The notes: generated from the sequence alone by a model not told the origin. Positions 6,818-13,646 are shown, counted from the stretch's first letter. The stretch is DNA of 13,646 bases from an uncultured Prevotella sp. (GCA_905373605.1 CAJPTO010000065.1:1-13646); one strand, 5' to 3'. A program made the numbers and translations.

Positions 6818-6822
6818 CTCCT
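6818..6822 (-). promoter_or_regulatory. Strong Shine-Dalgarno site of the first skp gene
   Basis: Reverse strand AGGAG, then AGCTT, then the ATG at 6812: a five-base match at 5-nt spacing. It decides the start. The other starts I inspected closely in this train (bamA, second skp gene) have A/C-rich leaders without such a site. Confidence 0.65.
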
Positions 6823-6856
6823 ATTTTTTTTGTTATTGTCAGCAAACGGGGATTGG

Positions 6857-6880
6857 CCAGGCCAAGCGGCCTTAGCCTGG
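6857..6880. other. Nested hairpin between bamA and the first skp gene
   Basis: CCAGGC (6857-6862) pairs with GCCTGG (6875-6880). Inside, AAG (6864-6866) pairs with CTT (6871-6873) around CGGC, with one opposed C/A pair between the two stems. It sits 44 bp downstream of the bamA stop on the transcript. There is no U-tract; it could be an mRNA processing or stability structure that adjusts bamA versus skp levels, which is inference. Confidence 0.45.
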
Positions 6881-6924
6881 ACATATCCCACATTATGTAT
6901 TAGACGTTTTGCACGGAAAAAGGT

Positions 6925-9543
6925 TTAGAACTCTTGTCCCAGGATGAAGTGGAACTGTCCACCGCCCTTCGTTCCGTACACTTTATCGAAGCCATAAGCC
7001 CAGTCGATACCCATAAGTCCCACCATTGGGAGGAAGATACGCACGCCAACGCCCGCGCTACGCTTCAGTTGCAGGGGATTAAACTTGCGTGTGTCTGTCC
7101 AAGCGTTACCACCTTCAACAAAGCCAAGGCCGTAAATGGTGGTGTTACCCAACATAAAGGGGTAACGAATCTCGAGAGCCATGCGCGTATAGGCATAACC
7201 TTCGGCACCCCAAGGCGTTAGTGCGCCGTCTTCGTAGCCGCGAAGGCCAATCGTTTCTTCGGCATACCCGGACGAATAGCCGCTCATACCCGAGCCACCC
7301 ATGTAATATGTCTCGAAAGGCGACTTCTTATAGCTGTTGTACGAACCCAACAAACCGAACTCAACGCGCGACATCAGCACGAAACATTTTTGTCCGCCCG
7401 AGAGTGCCGTGTAGGTTTTCGACTTGAATTTCCACTTATGGTATTCCACCCAGCGGTATTTCTCCTGCTGTTCTTTGGCATAAGTGGGCGATTTGGGGTC
7501 GGTTGCGAGGTTGCGATAGTCTTTTCCGTCCCACTTAGACCAAGGCGGAGTGACCGAAACAGATGCCATGAACTCAGAACCTTTGCGGGGGAACATGGGA
7601 TTATCCGTTGAACTGCGGGCCAACGTGAGCCCCAAGTTGATGTTGTTTGCACTACCGTTGCTCATGATAAACTGGTAATTCCAGTTCTTAAGCATATATC
7701 GCGTATACGAAAGGTCCATCGAAAGCGTGAAGTAGTCGTCGGGCCAACGCAACCTTTTGCCCCACCCTATCGATGCACCAATCATCTTTAGGTATTGGTT
7801 GGGGTCGTAATAACTTTCGTAGTTGTTGTAATAACTGCGCCCGTAACCGCCCATATAGTTGTAATAGGCGTTTCGGTAGTTGTTGTTATAATAGGTGCTG
7901 CTCACGCCCGTTTGCTTGGAATAGAACACGCTAACATTGAATTGCAGCGGACGTTTGCCTCCGAGCCACGCCGTAGAGTAGCTGGCGTTGTACGATTGGT
8001 AGTACTTGCCATTGGTTTGTGCGCCAAGAGCCAACGTTTCGCCATCGCCGATTGGCATGATGCCGCGGCGTTCCTTGTTCTTTCCGAAGAGGTTTCGCAT
8101 GGAGAAGTTGTTGAGCTTGAGGCCTATTTTCCCGATGACGCCCGTCTGTCCCCAACCAAGTGAGAACTCTATTTGGTCGTTACTCTTCTGCTCTAGGTTC
8201 CAGTTGATGTCCACAGTGCCGTCTTCATAGTTGGGCCTTACATCGGGATTAACCTTCTCGGGGTCGAAATGTCCCATCGAAGCAAGCTCCCTTGCCGAAC
8301 GTTGCAGGGCCTCTTTGGAGAAGAGGTCGCCCGGCTTGGTGCGCAACTCGCGGCGAACAACGTTCTCATAAAGGCGGTCGTTGCCATTGATGCGCACCTT
8401 GTTGAGGTGTGCTTGCTGGTTTTCAACGATGCGCATCTCGAGGTCTATCGAGTCGCCAACGATGTTTACCTCTGTTGGTTGCAGGTTATAAAAGAGGTAT
8501 CCGTTGTTCCAATACTGGTTTCCCACGGCGTCTTCGTCTTCCGTCAGTCGCTTGTTCAGCAGCTTTTGGTCGTAAACGTCGCCCTTTTTCATTCCCAGCA
8601 GGGCCGAAAGGTAGTCGGTAGAGTAGACAGTGTTGCCCACCCACGTGATGTTTCGCAGATAATATTTCTTGCCCTCATCCACTTTGAGGTGAATGTTCAC
8701 ATGTTTCTCGTCGGCGTTCCACACGCTGTCTTCGAGAATTGTTGCGTCGCGGAAACCCAATTCGTTATATTTCTCGATGAGTTTCTTCTTATCAGCCTCC
8801 CACCGCTCGGGCGTGAACTTCTTCGCCTTGAGGAACGACGACAGTTTTCCAGCCTCGTGCGTCTTGGCAAAGGCACCCTTACGCAAGAAAGCACCCTTAA
8901 TTTTTCGGTTGGGCAGCTGGTCGTTGCCCTCGATGATGATGCTTCGCACCTTCATTTTCTCTTTCTTGTCGATGATGACATCGAGGATAACCTGGTTTTT
9001 ATTGGCCACATCATCGCGTTGCCTCACCTCGATGTCTGCGTTTTTGAAGCCTTTGTCGTCAAAATAGCGTTTGGCAAGTATCTTGGCGCGGTCGATCATG
9101 TTGGGCGTTATCTGCGCCCCCTTGAGCAATCCCAACTTGTTTTCCATGTCTTCACGTTCCGACTTCTTCAGCCCCACGTAGTTAATCACCGACACACGCG
9201 GCCTCATTGCAAGGCTAACATGTAGGTAAATCTTGTCGCCCACAATCGAGTCGGCCGATATTTTCACGTCCGAGAACAGTCCATGCCTCCAATAACGCTT
9301 CACGGCATCCGTTATTTCGTTGCCAGGAACGGTCAACTCCTGCCCCACGCTAAGTCCAGATATGCCAGCGAGCATATAGTCTTCGTAGCCTTCGATGCCC
9401 GAAACGTTTATGCCGCCCAGCACCAATGTCTTGGGAGTTCCAGCATACGAGATGTCGGGATACACGATTTTCTCTTGTGCGGCGGCGTTAAGCGTGCACA
9501 AGCAGAGGGCCATAACCGGAAAAACCTTGCGTAATATCTTCAT
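6925..9543 (-). CDS. bamA: Outer-membrane protein assembly factor BamA
   Basis: An Omp85-family protein of 872 residues, longer than the roughly 800 of proteobacterial BamA. A signal peptide ends near NAAAQ (about residue 23). Five POTRA domains follow, with recognisable starts at GGINVSGIEGYE, VSVINYVGLKKSE, VRSIIIEGNDQLPN, LRNITWVGNTVYS and LNKVRINGNDRLYE. The 16-strand barrel begins at about residue 460. The L6 motif is LRGYEDG near residue 768, equivalent to V/IRGF. The protein ends FHFILGQEF with the terminal Phe signal. BamA folds and inserts outer-membrane barrels. An unusual Tyr/Asn-rich insertion occupies residues 549-584. The gene lies 50 bp after uppS and precedes three skp genes. 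Confidence 0.96.
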   Translation of the reverse strand: MKILRKVFPVMALCLCTLNAAAQEKIVYPDISYAGTPKTLVLGGINVSGIEGYEDYMLAGISGLSVGQELTVPGNEITDAVKRYWRHGLFSDVKISADSIVGDKIYLHVSLAMRPRVSVINYVGLKKSEREDMENKLGLLKGAQITPNMIDRAKILAKRYFDDKGFKNADIEVRQRDDVANKNQVILDVIIDKKEKMKVRSIIIEGNDQLPNRKIKGAFLRKGAFAKTHEAGKLSSFLKAKKFTPERWEADKKKLIEKYNELGFRDATILEDSVWNADEKHVNIHLKVDEGKKYYLRNITWVGNTVYSTDYLSALLGMKKGDVYDQKLLNKRLTEDEDAVGNQYWNNGYLFYNLQPTEVNIVGDSIDLEMRIVENQQAHLNKVRINGNDRLYENVVRRELRTKPGDLFSKEALQRSARELASMGHFDPEKVNPDVRPNYEDGTVDINWNLEQKSNDQIEFSLGWGQTGVIGKIGLKLNNFSMRNLFGKNKERRGIMPIGDGETLALGAQTNGKYYQSYNASYSTAWLGGKRPLQFNVSVFYSKQTGVSSTYYNNNYRNAYYNYMGGYGRSYYNNYESYYDPNQYLKMIGASIGWGKRLRWPDDYFTLSMDLSYTRYMLKNWNYQFIMSNGSANNINLGLTLARSSTDNPMFPRKGSEFMASVSVTPPWSKWDGKDYRNLATDPKSPTYAKEQQEKYRWVEYHKWKFKSKTYTALSGGQKCFVLMSRVEFGLLGSYNSYKKSPFETYYMGGSGMSGYSSGYAEETIGLRGYEDGALTPWGAEGYAYTRMALEIRYPFMLGNTTIYGLGFVEGGNAWTDTRKFNPLQLKRSAGVGVRIFLPMVGLMGIDWAYGFDKVYGTKGGGQFHFILGQEF

Positions 9544-9593
9544 TTTTGGGTTGTTTTCAATCTTTATAAGTCAATATACTTCATGCCATATGC

Positions 9594-10331
9594 CTAGGCC
9601 TCGCACTCCACTTGCATGCCCGTCTTGCCAAATCGCCTTTGCCTGGCCTGGTAACTGGCTATGGCGCGGTGTAAATCGGCCTCGTTGAAGTCGGGCCAAT
9701 AAGTATCGCAGAAGTACAATTCCGAGTAAGCGATTTGCCAGAGCAGGTAATTGGAGATGCGCAGTTCGCCACCAGTGCGTATAAGCAGCTCGGGGTCGGG
9801 CATGAAAGCCGTTTCCAAGCGTTGGTTCATCAGCTCTTCGTTGATGTCTTCGGGCTGCAGCTTGCCGTCTTTCACATCTTGCGCGATGCTTCTAGCGGCC
9901 TGTGTGAGCTCCCATCGCGACGAGTAGCTCAGTGCCACCACCATCGTCATGGCCGTATTGTGTGCGGTGTGCTCCATAGTTTCGCGCAGTTTGTCTTGTA
10001 CCGATTGCGGAAGGCGTGCCATGTCGCCCACCACTTGGAAGCGCACGTTGTTCTTCATGAAGATTTCGTCTTCAAGCGAAGAGAGCACCAAGCCCATCAG
10101 CGCGGCAATTTCCGTTTCGGGTCGGCTCCAGTTCTCAGTGGAGAAGGTGTAGAGCGTAAGAAACTTCACGCCAAGGCGCACGCATTCGGAGGTGATGCGC
10201 CTCACGGTGTCCACTCCGGCTTGGTGTCCGAAGCTTCTTTCCTTGCCTCTTTCCTTAGCCCATCGGCCGTTGCCGTCCATGATGATGGCAATGTGTTGGG
10301 GTATGCGTTTGAAGTCTAGTTCTTGTTCCAT
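9594..10331 (-). CDS. uppS: Isoprenyl transferase (undecaprenyl diphosphate synthase)
   Basis: A cis-prenyltransferase of 245 residues that extends farnesyl diphosphate with isopentenyl units to the C55 lipid carrier for peptidoglycan and surface glycans. IAIIMDGNGRWAKERG carries the Mg-binding catalytic Asp19. LTLYTFSTENWSRP and the late RTGGELRISNYLLWQIAYSELYF (diphosphate-binding Arg, Ser) are family signatures. The ATG at 10331 shares its A with the TAA stop of the preceding PorG-like gene (TAATG on the minus strand), so the two are probably translationally coupled. It acts at the cytoplasmic face of the inner membrane. Confidence 0.96.
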   Translation of the reverse strand: MEQELDFKRIPQHIAIIMDGNGRWAKERGKERSFGHQAGVDTVRRITSECVRLGVKFLTLYTFSTENWSRPETEIAALMGLVLSSLEDEIFMKNNVRFQVVGDMARLPQSVQDKLRETMEHTAHNTAMTMVVALSYSSRWELTQAARSIAQDVKDGKLQPEDINEELMNQRLETAFMPDPELLIRTGGELRISNYLLWQIAYSELYFCDTYWPDFNEADLHRAIASYQARQRRFGKTGMQVECEA

Positions 10332-11014
10332 TAATCGTCTTTGTTACAAGTTCTGCATTTGGCCATGAAGCTATAGGTGAGCGAGAGTGTAAGTGCCGAA
10401 TATCCGTCTCGGTTCTTGAACATTCCCGTGCTGGGCACCGTGTATGGGTCGGCCACGCCGTCCAGGTTGTCGCTCGTTGCGAAGTGCATGGTCCATTCCA
10501 ATGCGATGTTCAGGCGTTCGGCCAGCTTGTATTTGGCTCCCACGCCTAAGAAAAGGTTGGCCGTTGCCACGCTTTTGGGGCCGCCATTGACAAGTGTCAG
10601 CCCTGCTCCGCCCAGGATGTAGGGTGTTAAAGGCTGTGCTCCGCGATAGTCGCGACCCGTCCCGTAGGGCCAGAAGTTGTACTCATAGGCCAAGCCCACG
10701 TCGGTTAGCCGGTGGCTAAACGTGTAAGGCTGTGCGGCGTATGCAGGATAATAGGTGTCGTTAGCTTGCGACGAGCCTTTTATCTTCCCTGCAAAAGCGG
10801 CCAGCCTGAGGGCCATGTAGGGATTAATCACGCGGCGCAAAACCAGTCCGCCCAGCGGTTGCGCACCGCTGAATATGCCGCTGTTGAAGTCGCCCACATA
10901 CGAAACCAACCCCAACGTGCCGCCCACCTCCATGCGATAGAGGGGGTCTTCTTGCGCCATTGCCGCAAAGGGCAGCGCGGCAAGCAGCATTGTAGCGAGC
11001 CAGTTTCTTTTCAC
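10331..11014 (-). CDS. PorG-like outer-membrane barrel (DUF6089 family)
   Basis: A protein of 227 residues with a signal peptide MKRNWLATMLLAALPFAAMAQ, then a small barrel: EVGGTLGLVSYVGDFNS, PYMALRLAAFAGKI, LTDVGLAYEYNFWPYG, LTPYILGGAGLTLV and YSALTLSLTYSF. The tail after the last strand is KCRTCNKDD, with a Cys-x-x-Cys pair that would face the periplasm. The length and its place directly before uppS-bamA match porG of Porphyromonas gingivalis, an outer-membrane component of the type IX secretion system. The assignment to PorG function is by family and synteny. The start is GTG at 11014; no ATG gives the signal peptide. A 20-bp alternating tract lies immediately upstream. Confidence 0.82.
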   Translation of the reverse strand: MKRNWLATMLLAALPFAAMAQEDPLYRMEVGGTLGLVSYVGDFNSGIFSGAQPLGGLVLRRVINPYMALRLAAFAGKIKGSSQANDTYYPAYAAQPYTFSHRLTDVGLAYEYNFWPYGTGRDYRGAQPLTPYILGGAGLTLVNGGPKSVATANLFLGVGAKYKLAERLNIALEWTMHFATSDNLDGVADPYTVPSTGMFKNRDGYSALTLSLTYSFMAKCRTCNKDD

Positions 11015-11016
11015 CT

Positions 11017-11036
11017 TATATATATACGTACGCGCG
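11017..11036. other. Twenty alternating pyrimidine-purine bases
   Basis: Strict pyrimidine-purine alternation: five TA steps, then CG, TA and three CG steps. It covers the position where a ribosome-binding site would be for the GTG start at 11014. The CG part could adopt Z-DNA under supercoiling; the TA part melts easily. Confidence 0.7.
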
Positions 11037-11079
11037 AGGCCTCAAAGGGACGGCATCCCAGTGGGCGTTTGCGCGGTTG

Positions 11080-12492
11080 TCATTTGCTTGTCCAGCCCAT
11101 GTTGTTCTTCCTAACGCGCCAAACCTTTCCCGAACCGGCGCAAACCAGCCAGATGTGGTTGTCCTTATCCACGCTCATGGCAAAGGTTGTAACATCTTCG
11201 GCCACCTTAGTGGGCAACTTATAGATGGCGTTGGTGCGCCAAGAAAGTCCACCATCGGCACTCACATATATGTTTTGCAGTGCCTGAATGCCCGCGCTGG
11301 CATCCATGCCTGCGCCACCCACGGCCAAGAGATATTGCCCGTAGGCCACCACTTGCAGGTTGTTCATGCGCGGCAGCAGGCGACCGGGTTGCGTGCTGTT
11401 GAGAAGGGTCCATTGTTCGGTCGAACTTGTCTGTCCATACTCGTACACCTTGCTCCATGCCGTGGCCGCATTGCCAGCCGTTGCAGCCGACGTGTGATTG
11501 CCCAGCAGCACCACTTGTTCGGTTTTGTCGCTAGCCCAGTGTTTCCAAACGGCCATGTTATAGTCTTGTTGGGGCAGATAAGCCGTGCTTGCAGCGAGCG
11601 TTTCGCGTTCGGGTTGCGTTGCTCCGGCCTTCGCCAGATACAAGTAGCCATCGTTGCCCAGCAGATGCAGGCCGGCATTTGTTGCGCCCAGCAGCCGTTT
11701 CATGGCCGAAGTGCTCACGCCGTAGTCGGTCCACGAAGAGCCGTCTGCCGACATCCACACCCTGTTTCCGCTCATCACGTATGCCGCTGCGTTGAAGCTA
11801 ACGGCGTTTTGCCACGCATTGGCATCTGGCGAGAACGAGGGCGAGAGCCTTGTCCACGTCTTTCCGTCGGCGATGGGTGAAGCGTAAACCTGCGTTGCTC
11901 CGCCGTTAAGGCCGAACACCAACACAGAAGAACCCGCGTTTACCACGCGAACGCCCGTCATCGAGGCGAAATGGCTCACCACGCCCAAGCTATCCCACTT
12001 AAAGTCGTTGGGCTTTTGCTTGTGCACCCGCACCTCCACGGTGTAGTTTTGCTTGTATTGTTGCGAGTTGCTGTATACAACAAAGGTTCGCGCGGAGGAG
12101 AAATCCACCGAGTCTTGTCCGTTTCTGAAGTAAGTAGTCGAGTCGCTGGTAAGGCTTTTGAGCGTAACCACCCCGCCATTCTTGGTAGAGAACGACCCCA
12201 CAATCTTCTTTTCGTTCACGCCGTAGGGCAGTGAGTCGGTGTTATACACGCGTTTGTTAATTTGGTCGATGTGGAAAACATAGTTCTTGGCATCGATTTT
12301 TCTATGGTAAACACTGTCTTTCTTGCCGTCCTTAGTGGTTGAATCCACCCTTTGGTCTATCGACCCGAGGGTGAAAGCCGTTATCGCCGTGTCGTCATAA
12401 TAGGTGATGTCGGTGCTTTCTTCCTTGAGGCAAGACGCAAAGACAAAACCCGTAGCACACAGCAAAGCGAGAGACCATCGCATTTTCTTCAT
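11080..12492 (-). CDS. DUF6242-type lipoprotein with Asp-box repeats
   Basis: A lipoprotein of 470 residues: signal MKKMRWSLALLCATGFVFASC with the lipobox Cys21, so it is likely anchored in the outer membrane. Residues about 22-165 form an N-terminal beta-rich domain (SVYHRKIDAKNYVFHIDQ ... YTVEVRVHKQ). The rest (about 175-465) looks like a beta-propeller, with Asp-box-like motifs RVWMSADGSSWTDYG and NIYVSADGGLSWRTN. The family is a Bacteroidetes protein of unknown role, often found ahead of porG-uppS-bamA; no enzymatic residues are evident. A promoter box lies just upstream, so this appears to be the first gene of the train. It ends 65 bp before the PorG-like gene. Confidence 0.8.
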   Translation of the reverse strand: MKKMRWSLALLCATGFVFASCLKEESTDITYYDDTAITAFTLGSIDQRVDSTTKDGKKDSVYHRKIDAKNYVFHIDQINKRVYNTDSLPYGVNEKKIVGSFSTKNGGVVTLKSLTSDSTTYFRNGQDSVDFSSARTFVVYSNSQQYKQNYTVEVRVHKQKPNDFKWDSLGVVSHFASMTGVRVVNAGSSVLVFGLNGGATQVYASPIADGKTWTRLSPSFSPDANAWQNAVSFNAAAYVMSGNRVWMSADGSSWTDYGVSTSAMKRLLGATNAGLHLLGNDGYLYLAKAGATQPERETLAASTAYLPQQDYNMAVWKHWASDKTEQVVLLGNHTSAATAGNAATAWSKVYEYGQTSSTEQWTLLNSTQPGRLLPRMNNLQVVAYGQYLLAVGGAGMDASAGIQALQNIYVSADGGLSWRTNAIYKLPTKVAEDVTTFAMSVDKDNHIWLVCAGSGKVWRVRKNNMGWTSK

Positions 12493-12514
12493 TGCTTTGA
12501 ATTAATTTTAGCTG

Positions 12515-12522
12515 CAAATTTA
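12515..12522 (-). promoter_or_regulatory. Bacteroidetes-type -7 promoter box for the gene train
   Basis: The minus strand reads TAAATTTG, a full match to TAnnTTTG, 22 bases upstream of the ATG at 12492. That would start transcription about 15 bases before the gene. A TTTG lies 12 bases further upstream, closer than the usual 19-21; at the normal distance only CAGTTT-like sequence is present. Confidence 0.5.
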
Positions 12523-12865
12523 CTGAGAAATATTCAAATAAACTGCCTTTTGTTCGCTTTATTGTGCAAAATAAGATAAACGGAGTGCTTTTTTAAGGTA
12601 TTTTGTGTGCTTAGGCGACCTAGAGGGGCTGAATTCTCGAGCAAGTTTGAGCAATAATACCACTCAGGATAGTCGGATTTGCCAGGCCAGTCGCACCAGT
12701 AGAATTACCCCATTGCAACATTTTTTTGCACTGCCGCAATAAGTTGTTTTGTGGTTTGAGTTGTAATGACAATAGAGTGGCACGAAAAAAGGGCATGCAG
12801 ACGGGTAAAGCCATCCAATGCCTGTGAGAGAACAGCTGCCACAGAAAACTCTCTGTTGAAAATAA
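12523..12865. other. Divergent intergenic region, no gene recognised
   Basis: This gap lies between the minus-strand train and the small plus-strand ORF. A 64-codon minus-strand frame (12620-12814) has no recognisable domain. At 12675-12689 GGATTTGCCAGGCCA matches 14 of 15 bases with GGATTGGCCAGGCCA at 6850-6864, next to the bamA-skp hairpin. No promoter box of TAnnTTTG type is evident on the plus strand. Confidence 0.5.
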
Positions 12866-13105
12866 ATGATGTTTGTTAAGAATAAAACCCTAAAAGACTA
12901 TGTGCTGGGGCACGCTAATGCCCTGCAACTGGACGAACTGGCAGCGTGGGTGTCGGGTTCTGACGCGCGTGCGCACTGGCTCTTTGGTCTTTGCGATGCC
13001 TTTCTTAGCCACAAACGCCTACACCACTTTGAAGACGAAGCGGCCATCGATGCCGCCGAACAACGCCTGTTCGATGCCATAGGAAACGAGATAAGGCGCA
13101 AATAG
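12866..13105 (+). CDS. Small protein resembling an anti-sigma/FecR N-terminal domain
   Basis: An ORF of 79 residues. The pattern LKDYVLGHANALQLDELAAWVSGSDARAHWLFGLCDAFLSHKRLHH ... IDAAEQRLFDAI resembles the N-terminal helical sigma-binding domain of Bacteroidetes FecR-like anti-sigma factors (Y-x-x-G, then L-x-x-W, then a helix, then A-x-x-R-L). Those proteins continue with a membrane helix and a FecR domain; here the frame ends at TAG 13103-13105 after IRRK, and I found no continuation in the other plus frames. It may be a truncated remnant or a short cytoplasmic sigma-binding protein. No sigma-factor gene lies next to it in the window. ATG codons at 12866 and 12869 are both possible starts; no Shine-Dalgarno site. 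Confidence 0.5.
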   Translation: MMFVKNKTLKDYVLGHANALQLDELAAWVSGSDARAHWLFGLCDAFLSHKRLHHFEDEAAIDAAEQRLFDAIGNEIRRK

Positions 13106-13330
13106 CCCGCCATTTCTTTGCATCCCACGGCTTTAGCACGCGGCTAACAGCCACACGCACCACCTAACGCCACTACTTAAAAGCTTCCATTGCCCACCAT
13201 GTCAACAAGCACAACACAATGATTATCCCGTCGTCATTAACGCCTATGCGGCCGCATCAACCACAACGACGTTTGCAATGCCGAACAAATGGCATTTCTC
13301 GCCAAGCGATTTTTAGTTTGGAGCAACAAA
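13106..13330. other. Noncoding stretch after the small ORF
   Basis: No gene recognised. GGCT-AAC-AGCC at 13142-13152 is a short hairpin 37 bp past the stop. Two frames show protein-like fragments without starts: one about 13188-13260 (including HNDYPVVINAYAAA) and one about 13241-13348 (RINHNDVCNAEQMAFLAKRF). These could be residues of a decayed gene but are too short to identify. Confidence 0.4.
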
Positions 13331-13460
13331 AACCAATATTTCCGTTAAGCCAAACACCTCGTTAACTGGTTAACTTGTTAACTCGTCAACTAATAAACCA
13401 ACATTTCCGTTAAGCCAAACACCTCGTTAAGTGGTTAATTTGTTAACTCGTCAACTAACA
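13331..13460. repeat. Two 65-bp direct repeats containing GTTAACTN octamers
   Basis: Copies at 13331-13395 and 13396-13460 differ at only a few positions. Each holds the core GTTAAGCCAAACACCT (13344 and 13409), then octamers in tandem: GTTAACTG, GTTAACTT, GTTAACTC, GTCAACTA in copy 1 and slightly diverged in copy 2. The core matches the reverse strand of the elements at 621-881 and 6203-6218. Confidence 0.9.
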
Positions 13461-13543
13461 AACAAGCAAGAGAAATGCAATAAGATATTGAGAGAGTTGA
13501 ATTTTACTTGACCCAATCAGAGAATTTTGTTAAGCAAAAAAAA

Positions 13544-13646
13544 ATGGCGCATCCCATTCGCATTTCTACTTCTTTTATTAAAGTCATATTGACTTTTTCA
13601 TTCACCTTCCAAACTTGTTCTGATATAGTTACAAAACCCATTCGTC
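13544..13646 (+). CDS. Possible start of a lipoprotein gene, cut by the window edge
   Basis: An ATG preceded by eight A residues (an A-rich leader, common in this phylum) opens a frame to the end of the window. It begins MAHPIRISTSFIKVILTFSF and continues to TFQTCSDIVTKPIR. The basic start, hydrophobic run and Cys near residue 25 look like a lipoprotein signal, although FQTC is not an ideal lipobox. The frame is also open back to 13484, so the start is uncertain. GAATTTTG at 13522-13529 is one base off the -7 promoter box. Confidence 0.35.
   Translation, partial: MAHPIRISTSFIKVILTFSFTFQTCSDIVTKPIR

Noticed and set aside
6857..6880. Intrinsic terminator after bamA
   Set aside because: The stem is good, but no T-run follows on the transcribed strand and the skp gene downstream is expected to be co-transcribed.
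12620..12814. Minus-strand 64-codon gene upstream of the train
   Set aside because: No recognisable domain and no start signal; part of it is the 15-base sequence shared with another noncoding spacer.

Overview
The window looks like a chromosomal segment of a Bacteroidales bacterium, most likely a Prevotella-type genus. The gene order (DUF6242 lipoprotein, PorG-like barrel, uppS, bamA, several ompH/skp genes, murI) is the one I know from Porphyromonas, Bacteroides and Prevotella. Most genes lack a Shine-Dalgarno site, a TAnnTTTG-type promoter box precedes the first operon gene, and the intergenic simple repeats resemble those of Prevotella. The genus is an inference; the phylum is close to certain.

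Layout. At the left edge (1-585, +) is the 3' end of an outer-membrane beta-barrel gene. It converges on a long minus-strand gene train through a spacer holding three 87-bp tandem repeats. From right to left the train reads: DUF6242-type lipoprotein (11080-12492), PorG-like barrel (10331-11014), uppS (9594-10331), bamA (6925-9543), three OmpH/Skp-like periplasmic chaperone genes (6300-6812, 5528-6028, 4370-4918), murI (3416-4255), rbfA (3050-3385), a LolC/LolE-type permease (1814-3043) and a PfkB-family kinase (894-1754). A promoter-like box at 12515-12522 faces the train. To the right lie a divergent 79-codon ORF resembling the N-terminal part of an anti-sigma factor, a noncoding stretch with a 65-bp direct repeat, and possibly the start of a lipoprotein gene cut by the window edge.

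How the genes fit together. The train is an envelope-biogenesis cluster. UppS makes the undecaprenyl carrier and MurI makes D-glutamate for peptidoglycan. BamA inserts outer-membrane barrels that Skp-like chaperones deliver. The LolC/E-type permease would release lipoproteins for sorting. The PorG-like barrel points to a type IX secretion system. RbfA is a ribosome-maturation factor riding in the operon, and the kinase is of unknown substrate.

The main unexplained content is noncoding. The gaps between the three skp genes (271 and 609 bp) and both flanks of the train carry ordered repeats: (a) a core GTTAAGCCAAA(TG/CA)CCT or close variant in six copies at three loci, beside arrays with an 8-bp period; and (b) a 22-bp tandem array whose units carry TTGTAG-N5-CTACAA inverted repeats, in what would be the leader of the third skp gene. 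I found no CRISPR, IS element, tRNA or rRNA.
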